From Miltoncostaea sp963771025 (GTDB taxonomy: Bacteria > Actinomycetota > Thermoleophilia > Miltoncostaeales > Miltoncostaeaceae), in the NCBI GenBank assembly GCA_963771025.1, contig CAVYRL010000001.1, positions 372,001 through 436,000 on the forward strand: DNA of 64,000 bases. Reading direction: 5' to 3'. Below the pieces are notes generated by a model. The model made no database searches. It had not been told where the DNA came from and saw only the letters and a list, made by a program, of their open reading frames with translations. Made by a program: the position numbers and the translations under genes. Shown here piece by piece: positions 25,887 to 34,002 of this stretch. Each line of letters starts with the position of its first letter. The first letter of the stretch is position 1.

Positions 25887-26090
25887 ATGCCCGAAGGCGT
25901 AGTCAAGTGGTTCTCGCAGGAGAAGGGTTACGGGTTCATCACTCCGGACGACGGAGGCAAGGACCTCTTCGTTCACTTCTCCGAGATCCAGGGCTCCGGT
26001 TTCCGGAACCTGGACGAGGGCCAGAGGGTCAGCTTCGAGAGCCAGGAGGGTCCCAAGGGCCCACAGGCCGCGAAGGTCGCCCCGCTGTAG
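25887..26090 (+). CDS. Cold-shock domain protein (CspA family)
   Basis: A 67-residue single OB-fold protein with both RNA-binding motifs intact: KGYGFI (RNP1) and LFVHFSEI (RNP2), starting with the usual GVVKWFSQEKGYG. It acts in the cytoplasm as a nucleic-acid chaperone. AAAGGA upstream of the ATG serves as the ribosome-binding site. A stem-loop terminator follows 30 bp after the stop, so it is probably monocistronic. Confidence 0.95.
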   Translation: MPEGVVKWFSQEKGYGFITPDDGGKDLFVHFSEIQGSGFRNLDEGQRVSFESQEGPKGPQAAKVAPL

Positions 26091-26120
26091 GTCTCTGACC
26101 AGACCGAAGTCGCACGTCCA

Positions 26121-26146
26121 CGAAGCCGCCCCTGGGGGCGGCTTCG
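26121..26146 (+). terminator. Intrinsic terminator after the cold-shock gene
   Basis: A perfect 11-bp stem (26121-26131 with 26136-26146) with a 4-base loop lies 30 bp after the cold-shock stop codon and is followed by a weak T-containing tail (ctgttcc). Confidence 0.7.
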
Positions 26147-26246
26147 CTGTTCCCGGACATCTTCGGGAAGGATCCTCGCCCGACGCCGTTACGGCGGGGC
26201 CCGGATGCGGGAAGATGGACGCAACGCAAACGAGCTAGGAGCCTGA

Positions 26247-26408
26247 ATGGCCTCGGATGGAGTGGGTATCGGCGGTGTCAGCCTCGGCGGAATCCTGGTG
26301 ATCGTCGGAATCGTGGTGGCGTTCTTCTGGAGCCTGATCCTGGGCATCATCATCGCCGTCGTCGGGCTGGTCGCGTTCGGTGGTTTCGTCAAGGGCAAGT
26401 GGTACTGA
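26247..26408 (+). CDS. Small membrane protein (53 aa), unknown function
   Basis: ATG 26247 is preceded by AGGAG at a 5-base spacing. The 53-residue product has a Gly-rich N-terminus (ASDGVGIGGVSLGG) and one long hydrophobic stretch of about 30 residues, possibly a helical hairpin, ending with a basic FVKGKWY tail. Small single- or double-helix membrane proteins of this kind are often stress-related; no function can be assigned. The GalM-like gene begins 10 bp after its stop, so they may share a transcript. Confidence 0.6.
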   Translation: MASDGVGIGGVSLGGILVIVGIVVAFFWSLILGIIIAVVGLVAFGGFVKGKWY

Positions 26409-26418
26409 CGATCCGCGC

Positions 26419-27312
26419 GTGAGCGGAGCACCACCCAGCGGCCGGCAGGTCGCTCTGGCGCATGGCGCCTGGGCCGCGACGGTCGTCGAGGTGGGTGGCG
26501 GCATTCGCGAGCTGAGCCACGAGGGCACCCCGGTGCTGGATGGGTACGGGGTGGGAGAGATGGCCAGCGGCGGGCGGGGGCAGCCCCTCCTGCCCTGGCC
26601 CAACCGCATGACCGACGGCCGGTACACGTTCGGCGGCAGGACCATCCAGGCGCCGATCAGCGAGCCCTCCACGGGCTCGGCGATCCACGGCCTGACGCGG
26701 TGGGTCAATTGGAATGTGGCCGCGAGCGGACCTGACGCATGCGCGATGGCCCTGAGCCTGCATCCCCAGCCGGCCTACCCGTTCTCGCTGGACCTGCGCA
26801 TCGACTACGCCCTCGGCGACGCGGGCCTCTCGGTGGCCCTCACCGCGACGAACGCGGGGCAGGGGAGCCTGCCCTTCGGCGCGGGCTTCCACCCGTACCT
26901 CACGGCCGGCACCGAGGTGGTCAACGATGCGGTCCTCACCGTTCCCGCGGCTGCGCCGCCGGGGCGCGACTTCCACATGGGCCGTCCGGTCGGAGAGGCC
27001 GTGATCGACGACTGCTACACCGGCCTGGAGCGCGACGCCGACGGCATCGCGCGGGTGAGCCTGGAGGCCCCCGGCGCGCGGACCGTGACCCTCTGGGCGG
27101 ACGCGCTGTGGGGCCACGTCATGGTGTTCACGGGCGACACGCTGGCGCCCGAGCGCCGCCGCCGCGGTCTGGCGGTGGAGCCGATGACCTGCGCGCCCGA
27201 CGCCTTCAACACCGGCGAGGGGCTGCGCGTGCTCGCTCCGGGCGAATCGGTGACCGGGGCGTGGGGCATCGCCGTCGGCGGGTCCGGTCCGCGGGCGGCG
27301 GGATCGGGCTGA
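26419..27312 (+). CDS. Aldose 1-epimerase (galactose mutarotase-like)
   Basis: 297 residues from GTG 26419. Mutarotase-fold landmarks: GGIRELSHEG near the N-terminus, LLPWPNRMTDGRYTFGG with the substrate-binding Asn-Arg pair, AIHGLTRWVNW (catalytic-region His), FGAGFHPYLTAG (second His) and, near the end, AVEPMTCAPDAFN containing the expected catalytic Glu. It interconverts the alpha and beta anomers of a hexose or a related sugar in the cytoplasm. The PWPNR pattern is typical of the broader GalM-like family found in actinobacteria, whose substrates may differ from galactose. The start lacks a good ribosome-binding site and may depend on coupling with the small membrane protein gene. Confidence 0.85.
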   Translation: MSGAPPSGRQVALAHGAWAATVVEVGGGIRELSHEGTPVLDGYGVGEMASGGRGQPLLPWPNRMTDGRYTFGGRTIQAPISEPSTGSAIHGLTRWVNWNVAASGPDACAMALSLHPQPAYPFSLDLRIDYALGDAGLSVALTATNAGQGSLPFGAGFHPYLTAGTEVVNDAVLTVPAAAPPGRDFHMGRPVGEAVIDDCYTGLERDADGIARVSLEAPGARTVTLWADALWGHVMVFTGDTLAPERRRRGLAVEPMTCAPDAFNTGEGLRVLAPGESVTGAWGIAVGGSGPRAAGSG

Positions 27313-27407
27313 TGGCGCGGCCCGATGGCTCCGATCGAGGCCGTCGAAGGAGCGGAAGTTCGCCATCACCCCACACGCGGAGCCGAGGCTCTGCAACTAT
27401 TGCCGAC

Positions 27408-28631
27408 GTGCGCCGACGGGTCGTCATCACGGGGGCTGGAGTGGTGAGCCCCATCGGAGCCGGTGTCGGGCCGTTCTGGGATGCCCTCGTCGCGGGCCGC
27501 AGCGGCGCCGCCCGGATCGAGCTGGAGGCCGTCGGCGGCCTCAACGCCTTCCCGGTCACCGAGGGCGAGGACGCCCGCGAGCGCTTCGGGCAGCGCGACG
27601 CCCGCCGGATGGACCGCAGCGGCCGCATGGCGGCGGTGGCGGCCGCCCTCGCCCTGGAGGACGGTGGCGATCTGGGAGTCGATCCCGAGCGCATCGGCGT
27701 GTCGGTCGGCAGCGTGCACGGCGGCGCCGAGACCCTCCTCGAGGCGCACCGCGCCTTCCTGGAGCGAGGCCCCGACCGCGTCGGTCCCCTGGCGATCCCC
27801 CTCTCGCTCCCGAACCATCCATGCGCGGCGGTCGCGCGCTCGCTCGGCCTGCACGGCCCCTCGTTCGCCACCGCCACCGCCTGCGCGGCCGGCTCGGACG
27901 CCATCGGCTCGGCCCTCCTCGCCCTGCGCGAGGGACGCGCCGACGCGATGATCGCCGGAGGGGCCGACGCGCCCCTGTCGCCGCTCGTGGTGGCCGGCTA
28001 CATCAAGGTGGGCGCTCTGACCGCCAGCGCCCGGCCGCCGCAGGAATCCTCACGGCCCTTCGACGTCGCGCGCGACGGCTTCGTGATCGGCGAGGGCGCC
28101 GGCATGGTGCTGCTCGAGGACCGCGACCACGCCCTGGCGCGCGGCGCGCGCATCTACGCGGAAGTCGCCGGCTACGGCCAGTCGTGCGACGCCGGGCACC
28201 CCACCGACCCGGACTCGACCGGCGGAGGTCCCGCGCGCGCAATGCGCAACGCGCTGCTCGACGCCGGGCTGGAGGCGTCGGACATCGGCTACGTCAACGC
28301 GCACGCCACCTCGACCATGGCCGGTGACATCGCCGAGGCGCGGGCCATCCGGCTCGCCGGTCTCGGAAGCGCCGCGATCTCGTCCACCAAGTCGGCTCAC
28401 GGGCACGCGCTCGGCGGCGCGGGAGGGCTGGAGGCGGTCGCGACCCTCCTGGCCTTCGGGCGCGGGATCCTGCCGCCCACGCTCAACCTGGAGGACCCCG
28501 AGCCCGAGGCGCCCTTCGACCACGTGCTCGAGCCCCGTGAGGTGATCGTGCGGGCCGCGCTCTCCAACTCCTTCGGATTCGGCGGCCACAACGCGTGCCT
28601 CGTCTTCACGCGTCACGACGACCCGGCATGA
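27408..28631 (+). CDS. Beta-ketoacyl-ACP synthase II-like (FabF family)
   Basis: 407 residues beginning at GTG 27408 with RRRVVITGAGVVSPIG, the standard KAS opening. The decarboxylating-condensation triad is intact: Cys159 in TATACAAGSDAI, His299 in NAHATST and His333 in KSAHGHALGGAGG, plus the C-terminal NSFGFGGHN loop. It should condense acyl groups with malonyl-ACP. No acyl carrier protein, reductase or other fatty-acid gene is adjacent, and the His motif reads NAHATSTMAGD rather than the usual NAHGTSTPLND, so a specialised rather than housekeeping role is possible. Its stop overlaps the ATG of the RraA-like gene. Confidence 0.88.
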   Translation: MRRRVVITGAGVVSPIGAGVGPFWDALVAGRSGAARIELEAVGGLNAFPVTEGEDARERFGQRDARRMDRSGRMAAVAAALALEDGGDLGVDPERIGVSVGSVHGGAETLLEAHRAFLERGPDRVGPLAIPLSLPNHPCAAVARSLGLHGPSFATATACAAGSDAIGSALLALREGRADAMIAGGADAPLSPLVVAGYIKVGALTASARPPQESSRPFDVARDGFVIGEGAGMVLLEDRDHALARGARIYAEVAGYGQSCDAGHPTDPDSTGGGPARAMRNALLDAGLEASDIGYVNAHATSTMAGDIAEARAIRLAGLGSAAISSTKSAHGHALGGAGGLEAVATLLAFGRGILPPTLNLEDPEPEAPFDHVLEPREVIVRAALSNSFGFGGHNACLVFTRHDDPA

Positions 28632-29275
28632 CCCCGCTCGCCGATGACCTGCGCGACGTCGCGGCCGAGGTCAGCTGCTCGGCGATCTGCGACGCGATGA
28701 TGCGCCGCCACGGGCACCGCGCGCACGTGATGGACCTGGTCAGCCCCACGCCCGAGCGCTGGCTGCTGGGCCCCGCGCTGACCATGCAGTTCGTTCCCTT
28801 CCGCGCCGACCGCTTCGTGCCCGAGCGCCACGATTTCGGCGCGCTGCTGATGGAGGCGGTCGGCACCGAGGATCCGGCCGGGCATGTGCTCGCGGTCTCC
28901 AGCTGGGGCTACCCGGACGCGCCCATCGCCGGCGGAAAGAAGCTGTCGCGCCTGCGCAACCTCGGGCTCGCCGGGCTGGTCGCGGATGCGCGCCTGCGCG
29001 ACTTCGCCGAGGTCGAGCAGTTGGGCATCGGCGCCTGGTGCCGCGGCGAGACGGTGCGCCAGGCGGGCGATGCGATCATGCCCTTCGCGGCCAACGTCCC
29101 CGTCGCCCTCTGCGGCGTGACCGTCTTCCCGGGCGACTGGATCTACGCAGACGACTCCGGCGCGGTGGTCATCCCCGCGGACGACCTGCGGGAGATCCTC
29201 GAGCAGGCGGCCCGCATCGAGGAGAGGGACGCCGCCGAGGTGGAGCGCATGCGCGCGGTGGACGGACTCCGATGA
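28628..29275 (+). CDS. RraA family protein (HMG/oxaloacetate aldolase-like)
   Basis: A 215-residue protein of the RraA/4-hydroxy-4-methyl-2-oxoglutarate aldolase fold: CSAICDAMM near the N-terminus, a Gly-rich segment (GGKKLSRLRNLGLAGLVADARLRD) that includes the conserved Arg-x-x-Asp, and the tail VFPGDWIYADDSGAVVIPAD typical of the family. Members either cleave hydroxy-methyl-oxo acids in a divalent-metal-dependent way or bind RNase E; the aldolase role is the more usual in actinobacteria. ATG 28628 overlaps the FabF stop (ATGA), and its own stop overlaps the holin-like gene's ATG. Confidence 0.82.
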   Translation: MTPLADDLRDVAAEVSCSAICDAMMRRHGHRAHVMDLVSPTPERWLLGPALTMQFVPFRADRFVPERHDFGALLMEAVGTEDPAGHVLAVSSWGYPDAPIAGGKKLSRLRNLGLAGLVADARLRDFAEVEQLGIGAWCRGETVRQAGDAIMPFAANVPVALCGVTVFPGDWIYADDSGAVVIPADDLREILEQAARIEERDAAEVERMRAVDGLR

Positions 29276-29664
29276 TCCAGCGCCTCGCCGTCATGTGGGC
29301 CTTCAACACCGTGGCCCTTTTCGCGGCCGACTGGCTCGTCGGCGGCATCCACTTCGACGACAAGTGGGTCGTCGTGATCGCCGGCCTGGTCTTCGCGATC
29401 GTCAACTGGCTGGTCAAGCCGCTCGCGACGTTCCTGGCGCTGCCGCTGATCATCCTGACGCTCGGCATCGCGCTGTTCTTCGTCAACCTGCTGATGCTCT
29501 ACATCACGTCGTGGATCGTGTCGGGCTTCACGATCAGCGGGTTCTGGTCGGCGGTCGGCGCGACGATCATCGTCTGGATCGTCAACTCGATCCTGAGCGC
29601 CGCCTTCGGCGTGGACGACCGGCGCGACGACCGCCGCCGCCGCCGTCTCGACCAGGGCCGCTGA
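29272..29664 (+). CDS. Phage-holin-family (mycobacterial four-TM) membrane protein
   Basis: 130 residues with four closely spaced transmembrane helices and a short, highly basic C-terminal tail (DDRRDDRRRRRLDQGR). The LVGGIHFDDKW, NWLVKPL, LPLIILTLGIALFFVNLLML and GFTISGFW segments match the four-TM holin superfamily widely found in bacterial genomes. Most chromosomal members are not phage lysis proteins, and their function is unknown. ATG 29272 overlaps the RraA stop, making a tight three-gene unit with FabF and RraA. Confidence 0.82.
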   Translation: MIQRLAVMWAFNTVALFAADWLVGGIHFDDKWVVVIAGLVFAIVNWLVKPLATFLALPLIILTLGIALFFVNLLMLYITSWIVSGFTISGFWSAVGATIIVWIVNSILSAAFGVDDRRDDRRRRRLDQGR

Positions 29665-29822
29665 CCGCCGCGGAGCGCGTTCAGGAGGAGTTCAGGCGGG
29701 GAAGGGCAGGCTTGCGGAGGAGGGTCTGCGATCCCCTCTCCGATCGCAGACCCCCGACCTTTGCTCCATCGGACCCAGGCCCCGCGTGCCGGGGCGGTTG
29801 TGCCCGGTGACGACGTCCCCGC

Positions 29823-31211
29823 TCACTCCCAGGTCACGCGGCCGGGGCCGGCGAGCACCGACTCGGCGCCCTGGCCGGCGCGCGTCACGAGATCGGTCGC
29901 CTGCCGCCGGGCGTCACGCGCCAAGGCGGGGACGTCGGCGTCCACGACGCGTCCCTCTGCAACCCTGCGGACCCCGTCGACCCACACGTCGCTGACGCAC
30001 CGGGCGGCGGCGCAGTAGACGACCTGCTGAAAGGGGTCGTGAATCGTCGCCAGCTCCGGGGTGTTGCCGTCGAGGAGGACGATGTCGGCGCGCTTGCCCG
30101 GCTCGAGGGAGCCGACGTCCCGGTCCATGCCGAGCGCGCGGGCGCCCTCGATGGTCGCCATGCGCATCACCTCGGGGGCCGAGAGGGCGTGGGGGTCGAG
30201 GGCGTTGACCTTCTGCAGCAGGGCCGCCGTCTTGAGGACGCCGAACATGTCCTGGTTGTCGTTGCTCGCCGCTCCGTCGGTGCCCAGCCCGACCGCGATT
30301 CCCTCGCGCCGCAGCCGCCCGACCGGGCAGACGCCGGACGCGAGGATCATGTTGGCCACAGGGTTGTGGGCGACCGTGACGTCCCGCGAGGCCAGCAGGC
30401 CGATGTCCGTCTCCGCGCACCAGATGCAGTGGCCCGCGATCACCGGGTGCTCGAGCATTCCCATGCGGTCGGCGTGCTGGATGGTGCTCATGCCCCAGCG
30501 CGTGCGCGACTCCGTCAGCTCCTCGCGCACCTCGGCCAGGTGCGTGTGCACGCTCCAGTCGTTGGAGCGGCATGCCGCAATGGTCGCCGTGAAGAGCTCG
30601 TCGCTGATGCCGAGCACCGTCCCGACGCCCGCGCGGAAGTCGATCAGCCGCTCCTGGGCACAGCGGTCGGCGAGGGCCTCGTGCTCGGCGATGAACGCGG
30701 CCGCGTCGGGGGCTCCGGGGTAGACGTCCTCGGCGCCGAACGCGACCACGCCGCGGAGGCCCATCTCGGCCAGCCCGTCGACCGCTCCGAGGGAGGCGAG
30801 CGAGCCGGAGTTGCGGTGGGACGACATGTCGTTGACCGTCGTGATGCCCGACATCAGCATCTCGGCGGCCCTGAGGCGCGTGCCGATCACCAGGTCCTCG
30901 CGGGTGGTCACCAGGGCGCAGGGCCCGACGACCCGCTCGAACCACTCCCACCGGACGCAGTCCTCGCCCATGCCCGGGATCAGGCTCTCGGTGAGGTGCG
31001 TGTGGGCGTTCACCAGCCCGGGCATGACGATGCCGTCGCCGTCGCCGATCACCTGCGCCTTCGGCCAGCGGGCCGCGAGCTGCTCGTGGGGCGCCACCGC
31101 GATGATCGATCCGTCCTCGCCGACGGCGACCGCTCCGTCGCGCACGAGCTCGGCGAAGGGCGCCATGGTCAGCACCCACGCTCCGCGCACCAGTGTCCGG
31201 GCGGCGCTCAC
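29823..31211 (-). CDS. Amidohydrolase, MtaD/TRZ-ATZ-like deaminase
   Basis: 462 residues of the metal-dependent amidohydrolase superfamily. Metal ligands are visible in order: GLVNAHTHLTE (HxH), VHTHLAEVREE, VIAGHCIW and GLGTDGAASND. The overall pattern, including HNPVANMILASG, matches 5-methylthioadenosine/S-adenosylhomocysteine deaminases and related guanine or triazine deaminases. It would hydrolytically deaminate a purine-like or N-heterocyclic substrate in the cytosol. The GTG start overlaps the stop of a decayed small membrane protein frame. Exact substrate unknown. Confidence 0.85.
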   Translation of the reverse strand: MSAARTLVRGAWVLTMAPFAELVRDGAVAVGEDGSIIAVAPHEQLAARWPKAQVIGDGDGIVMPGLVNAHTHLTESLIPGMGEDCVRWEWFERVVGPCALVTTREDLVIGTRLRAAEMLMSGITTVNDMSSHRNSGSLASLGAVDGLAEMGLRGVVAFGAEDVYPGAPDAAAFIAEHEALADRCAQERLIDFRAGVGTVLGISDELFTATIAACRSNDWSVHTHLAEVREELTESRTRWGMSTIQHADRMGMLEHPVIAGHCIWCAETDIGLLASRDVTVAHNPVANMILASGVCPVGRLRREGIAVGLGTDGAASNDNQDMFGVLKTAALLQKVNALDPHALSAPEVMRMATIEGARALGMDRDVGSLEPGKRADIVLLDGNTPELATIHDPFQQVVYCAAARCVSDVWVDGVRRVAEGRVVDADVPALARDARRQATDLVTRAGQGAESVLAGPGRVTWE

Positions 31212-31428
31212 ACCGCATTCACCCGCGAGCGGGGCGTCGGGCAGCAGGGCGTCACCAGGCGCCCGGTGAGGCCGACCGGCGCGAAGAGGCCGATGCCGAC
31301 CGCGGCGAGCGCCGCGGCGATGTCGGTCTGGTTGTTGAGCACGAGGATCAGGTGGCCGAGACGCTGGGGGCGCCGGCCCACCCGTCGACGACGGCGCCGA
31401 TGACGGCCAGGGCGGACGCGAGCCTCAT
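31208..31428 (-). pseudogene. Remnant of a small membrane protein gene, frameshifted
   Basis: Reading leftwards from ATG 31428 gives a hydrophobic start (MRLASALAVIGAVVDGWAG) that soon hits a stop. In a neighbouring frame the sequence continues as RLGHLILVLNNQTDIAAALAAVG and ends at a TGA overlapping the amidohydrolase GTG. The two pieces together look like one small membrane protein broken by a frameshift. The family is not recognised. Confidence 0.35.
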
Positions 31429-31453
31429 GTCGGAGAAGATGTGCCGCGACTCA

Positions 31454-31482
31454 CGATCGCCCGGCGCGACGCCGGGCGATCG
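31454..31482. terminator. Perfect 13-bp GC hairpin in a 430-bp gap
   Basis: cgatcgcccggcg (31454-31466) pairs perfectly with 31470-31482 around a 3-base loop. It lies between decayed genes with no T-run, so it may be a terminator for either strand or a left-over regulatory palindrome. The rest of the gap between 31483 and 31643 shows nothing I can support. Confidence 0.4.
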
Positions 31483-31643
31483 CCCGGGCGAGTGTCGGCT
31501 GCGCGTGGTCGTTCATCGAGTTGGACACGGCTCCCGGCCGCAGAACAGGTGGCAGGACGCTAACCCGGCGTCTCCGGCCGGGTCAATTGGCCGCCGGGCC
31601 ATAAACGCCGTCCCGCCACCGGGCGCCCCGGCGCCCGCGCGAC

Positions 31644-32173
31644 CTAGACGGTCCTCGCTCCGAGGGTCTCGATCGATTCGAGACGGTCGGCCGCCTCGGG
31701 GGCGGTCTTGGCCGCGAGGACCTCGAAGAGGGCCCTCACGCAGCGCGGGCAGAACTGGATGCCCGCCAGGGTGCGCATCTGCTCGATGGCCGCCCCGGGG
31801 TCCAGCGCGGCGCGGTAGGGCCGGTCGGATCGCATGACGTCCCAGGCGTCGCGGCCCTGGAGGGCAGCATCACCGCGGCCGGCCTGTCCGGCGAGCAGAT
31901 CCCCACCGCGATCACGCGGGCGCACTCGGTGTCCATGTCCTGCACGTAGTCCTCGGCGATCTGCAGCGCCCCGTGCGAGGCGGCCAGCTCGAGCCGGCGC
32001 CGGTGGTGGTCGCAGCGCAGGATTCGCCACCCCGTCGTCGCCGAGGTGCGCCTGGAGGGCGTCCACGGCGGCGCGGAAGACCAGGTCGAGGTGGACCAGC
32101 CCGCCCACGGCGCGCGAGATGCGGTGGGCCACCGGCCGCGCCCGGCGCCAGGGGAGGGAATGGCGTTTTCCAT
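31644..32173 (-). pseudogene. Decayed GAF / HD-GYP cyclic-di-GMP phosphodiesterase-like gene
   Basis: Fragments of one protein are spread over two frames on the minus strand. Beginning near ATG 32173 they read RISRAVGGLVHLDLVFRAAV and ALQAHLGDDG, then in another frame a GAF-like ILRCDHHRRRLELAASHG and EDYVQDMDTECARVI. Back in the first frame they end with DAWDVMRSDRPYRAALDPG and AGIQFCPRCVRALFEVLA. The last piece is the classic C-terminal end of an HD-GYP domain (DAYDAMTSDRPYR-like). The catalytic HD and GYP motifs are missing, so an internal deletion plus frameshifts has inactivated it. Confidence 0.6.
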
Positions 32174-32457
32174 CGCACTCGTCCTTCGGCCGCGAGACGG
32201 TGACTCCCCATGCTCCGCAGGGCCAGGATCTGTGGGTTTCCCTGTCGAACGTGTCGGAGAGGCCGCACAGCAGATCACTCAAACGGGGGATCGTTCGGCC
32301 ATTGGCGGGGCCGATGAGCCAGGTGCGGGACGGCACGCGCGGTCGGGACTTCATATTCATCCCCCGAGCTCGAGCCACCGCGCACCGGCACCGGTGGGCA
32401 CCCGGTCGTCGGATCCGGAGAGGGCGGGCGGGACCCCGCCCTCTCCGAACCCTTGCC

Positions 32458-33909
32458 CTATCCGCTCGGAACGCTCAGCACCACGAGCTTGGGCTCGGTC
32501 ATGCTGCGCACGGCGAAGTGCGGTCCCTCGCGCGTGTTGCCGCTGTCCTTGACTCCGCCGTAGGGCATCTGGTCGGCCCGGAAGGTCGGCGTCTCGTTGA
32601 TCAGGACGCCGCCGAAGTGCAGGCGCCGCGCCCATCCCATCGCCGCGTCGGTGCGCGAGGTGAAGATGCCGGCCTGCAGACCGAAGGGTGAGCCGTTGGC
32701 CAGCTCGACGGCCTGGTCGATGGTGTCGAAGGTGGCGAGGCCGACGACCGGGCCGAAGACCTCCTCGTGCGTCACCTTCATCTCGGGCGCGATGCCCTCG
32801 ATGACGGTCGGCTGCAGCAGGCCGTCGGTCACCACGCCCCCGGTCAGGACCTCCGCGCCGGTGTGGGCGGCCTCGTCGATCCACTCGGCCACCCGGTCGC
32901 GGTTGGCCAGGTCGATCACCGGACCGACGTCCGTGGCGTCGTCCATCGGGTCGCCCACCACCAGGGCCTCGACGGCGGCCACGAGCAGCTCGCGGAACCG
33001 GTCCATGGCGGGCGCCTCCACGTACACGCGCTGCACCGAGATGCACGACTGGCCCGCGTGGGTGAATCCGGACCCGGCGACCTTCTTCGCGGCGACCTCG
33101 ATGTCGGCGTCGGCCGTCACGATCACCGGCGTCGAGTTGCCGAGCTCGAGCGCGACCTCCTTGCGCGGCTGGCGCTGGCGGATGCCCCAGCCCACCGGCG
33201 GGCTGCCCGTGAACGAGATCATCGGCACGTCCGGGTGGTCCACCAGCGCGTTGCCGACCGTGCCGCCGCCGCCGGGGATCACCGAGAGGAAACCGGCGGG
33301 CAGACCGGCGTCCGCGAGCGTCTGGGCGAGCAGCAGCGCCGAGAGGGGGGTGGAGGAGGCGGGCTTCAGCACCACCGGGCAGCCCGCGGCGATCGCCGGG
33401 GCCAGCTTGTGGCACACCAGGTTCAGCGGGAAGTTGAACGGGGAGATCGCCCCGACCACGCCGATCGGCTCGCGCAGGATCATCCCGATCTTGCCGCCCC
33501 CCGCCGTGCTGGCATCCATCGCGACCATGTCGCCGGCCAGCGAGCGGGCCTCGACGGCCGCGAAGGTGAGCGTGTCCACGCACCGGGCGGTCTCGCCGCG
33601 CGCCTGGGTGATCGGCTTGCCGGCCTCCATGCAGATCGTGCGCGCGAATGCCTCGGCGCGACGGGCCACCAGGCCGGCCGCCCGCTCGAGGATCTGAGCG
33701 CGCTCGGCCGCCGGCTGCGGCGGCAGGTGCCCGAGGGCGTCCGCGACCGCGGCGGCGACCTCGTCGGGGCCGCCCACGGCAACCGTGGCGATGGTCGCTC
33801 CACCGAAGGGGTTCGTCACGGTGAGGTCGTCGTTGCGCTGATCGAACGCGCCCCCGAGGAGCAGGCCCGTCGGCTGGGCCGGGTCGAGGGCCGGGCTGGT
33901 GATCGCCAT
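32458..33909 (-). CDS. NAD(P)-dependent aldehyde dehydrogenase
   Basis: 483 residues with the complete ALDH active site: the oxyanion Asn159 in SPFNFPLN, cofactor-contacting Lys182 (VLKPAS), general base Glu255 (LELGN) and nucleophile Cys289 in AGQSCISVQR. FTGSPPVGWGI is the Rossmann region. It oxidises an aldehyde to the acid, or to a phospho-free product as in the lactaldehyde or non-phosphorylating glyceraldehyde-3-phosphate group that it resembles. The normal ELGGK motif is ELGNS here. It is divergent from the acetolactate-synthase-like gene with 93 bp between starts, so the two may be co-regulated. Confidence 0.9.
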   Translation of the reverse strand: MAITSPALDPAQPTGLLLGGAFDQRNDDLTVTNPFGGATIATVAVGGPDEVAAAVADALGHLPPQPAAERAQILERAAGLVARRAEAFARTICMEAGKPITQARGETARCVDTLTFAAVEARSLAGDMVAMDASTAGGGKIGMILREPIGVVGAISPFNFPLNLVCHKLAPAIAAGCPVVLKPASSTPLSALLLAQTLADAGLPAGFLSVIPGGGGTVGNALVDHPDVPMISFTGSPPVGWGIRQRQPRKEVALELGNSTPVIVTADADIEVAAKKVAGSGFTHAGQSCISVQRVYVEAPAMDRFRELLVAAVEALVVGDPMDDATDVGPVIDLANRDRVAEWIDEAAHTGAEVLTGGVVTDGLLQPTVIEGIAPEMKVTHEEVFGPVVGLATFDTIDQAVELANGSPFGLQAGIFTSRTDAAMGWARRLHFGGVLINETPTFRADQMPYGGVKDSGNTREGPHFAVRSMTEPKLVVLSVPSG

Positions 33910-34002
33910 CGCTGTGAACCCCGATCGTCGGTCGCGGACGTCCCCGGAGGATAGCCACGCGGGTACCCTCTTGGCCGAGCGTGGAAACCGGGGGGAGACG
34001 TC

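Noticed and set aside
27408..28631. Start of a polyketide or fatty-acid biosynthetic cluster
   Set aside because: Only a single ketosynthase is present; no ACP, ketoreductase, acyltransferase or thioesterase lies near it.
29272..29664. Prophage lysis cassette suggested by the holin-like gene
   Set aside because: No endolysin, structural or integrase genes nearby; the four-TM holin family is common on chromosomes outside prophages.
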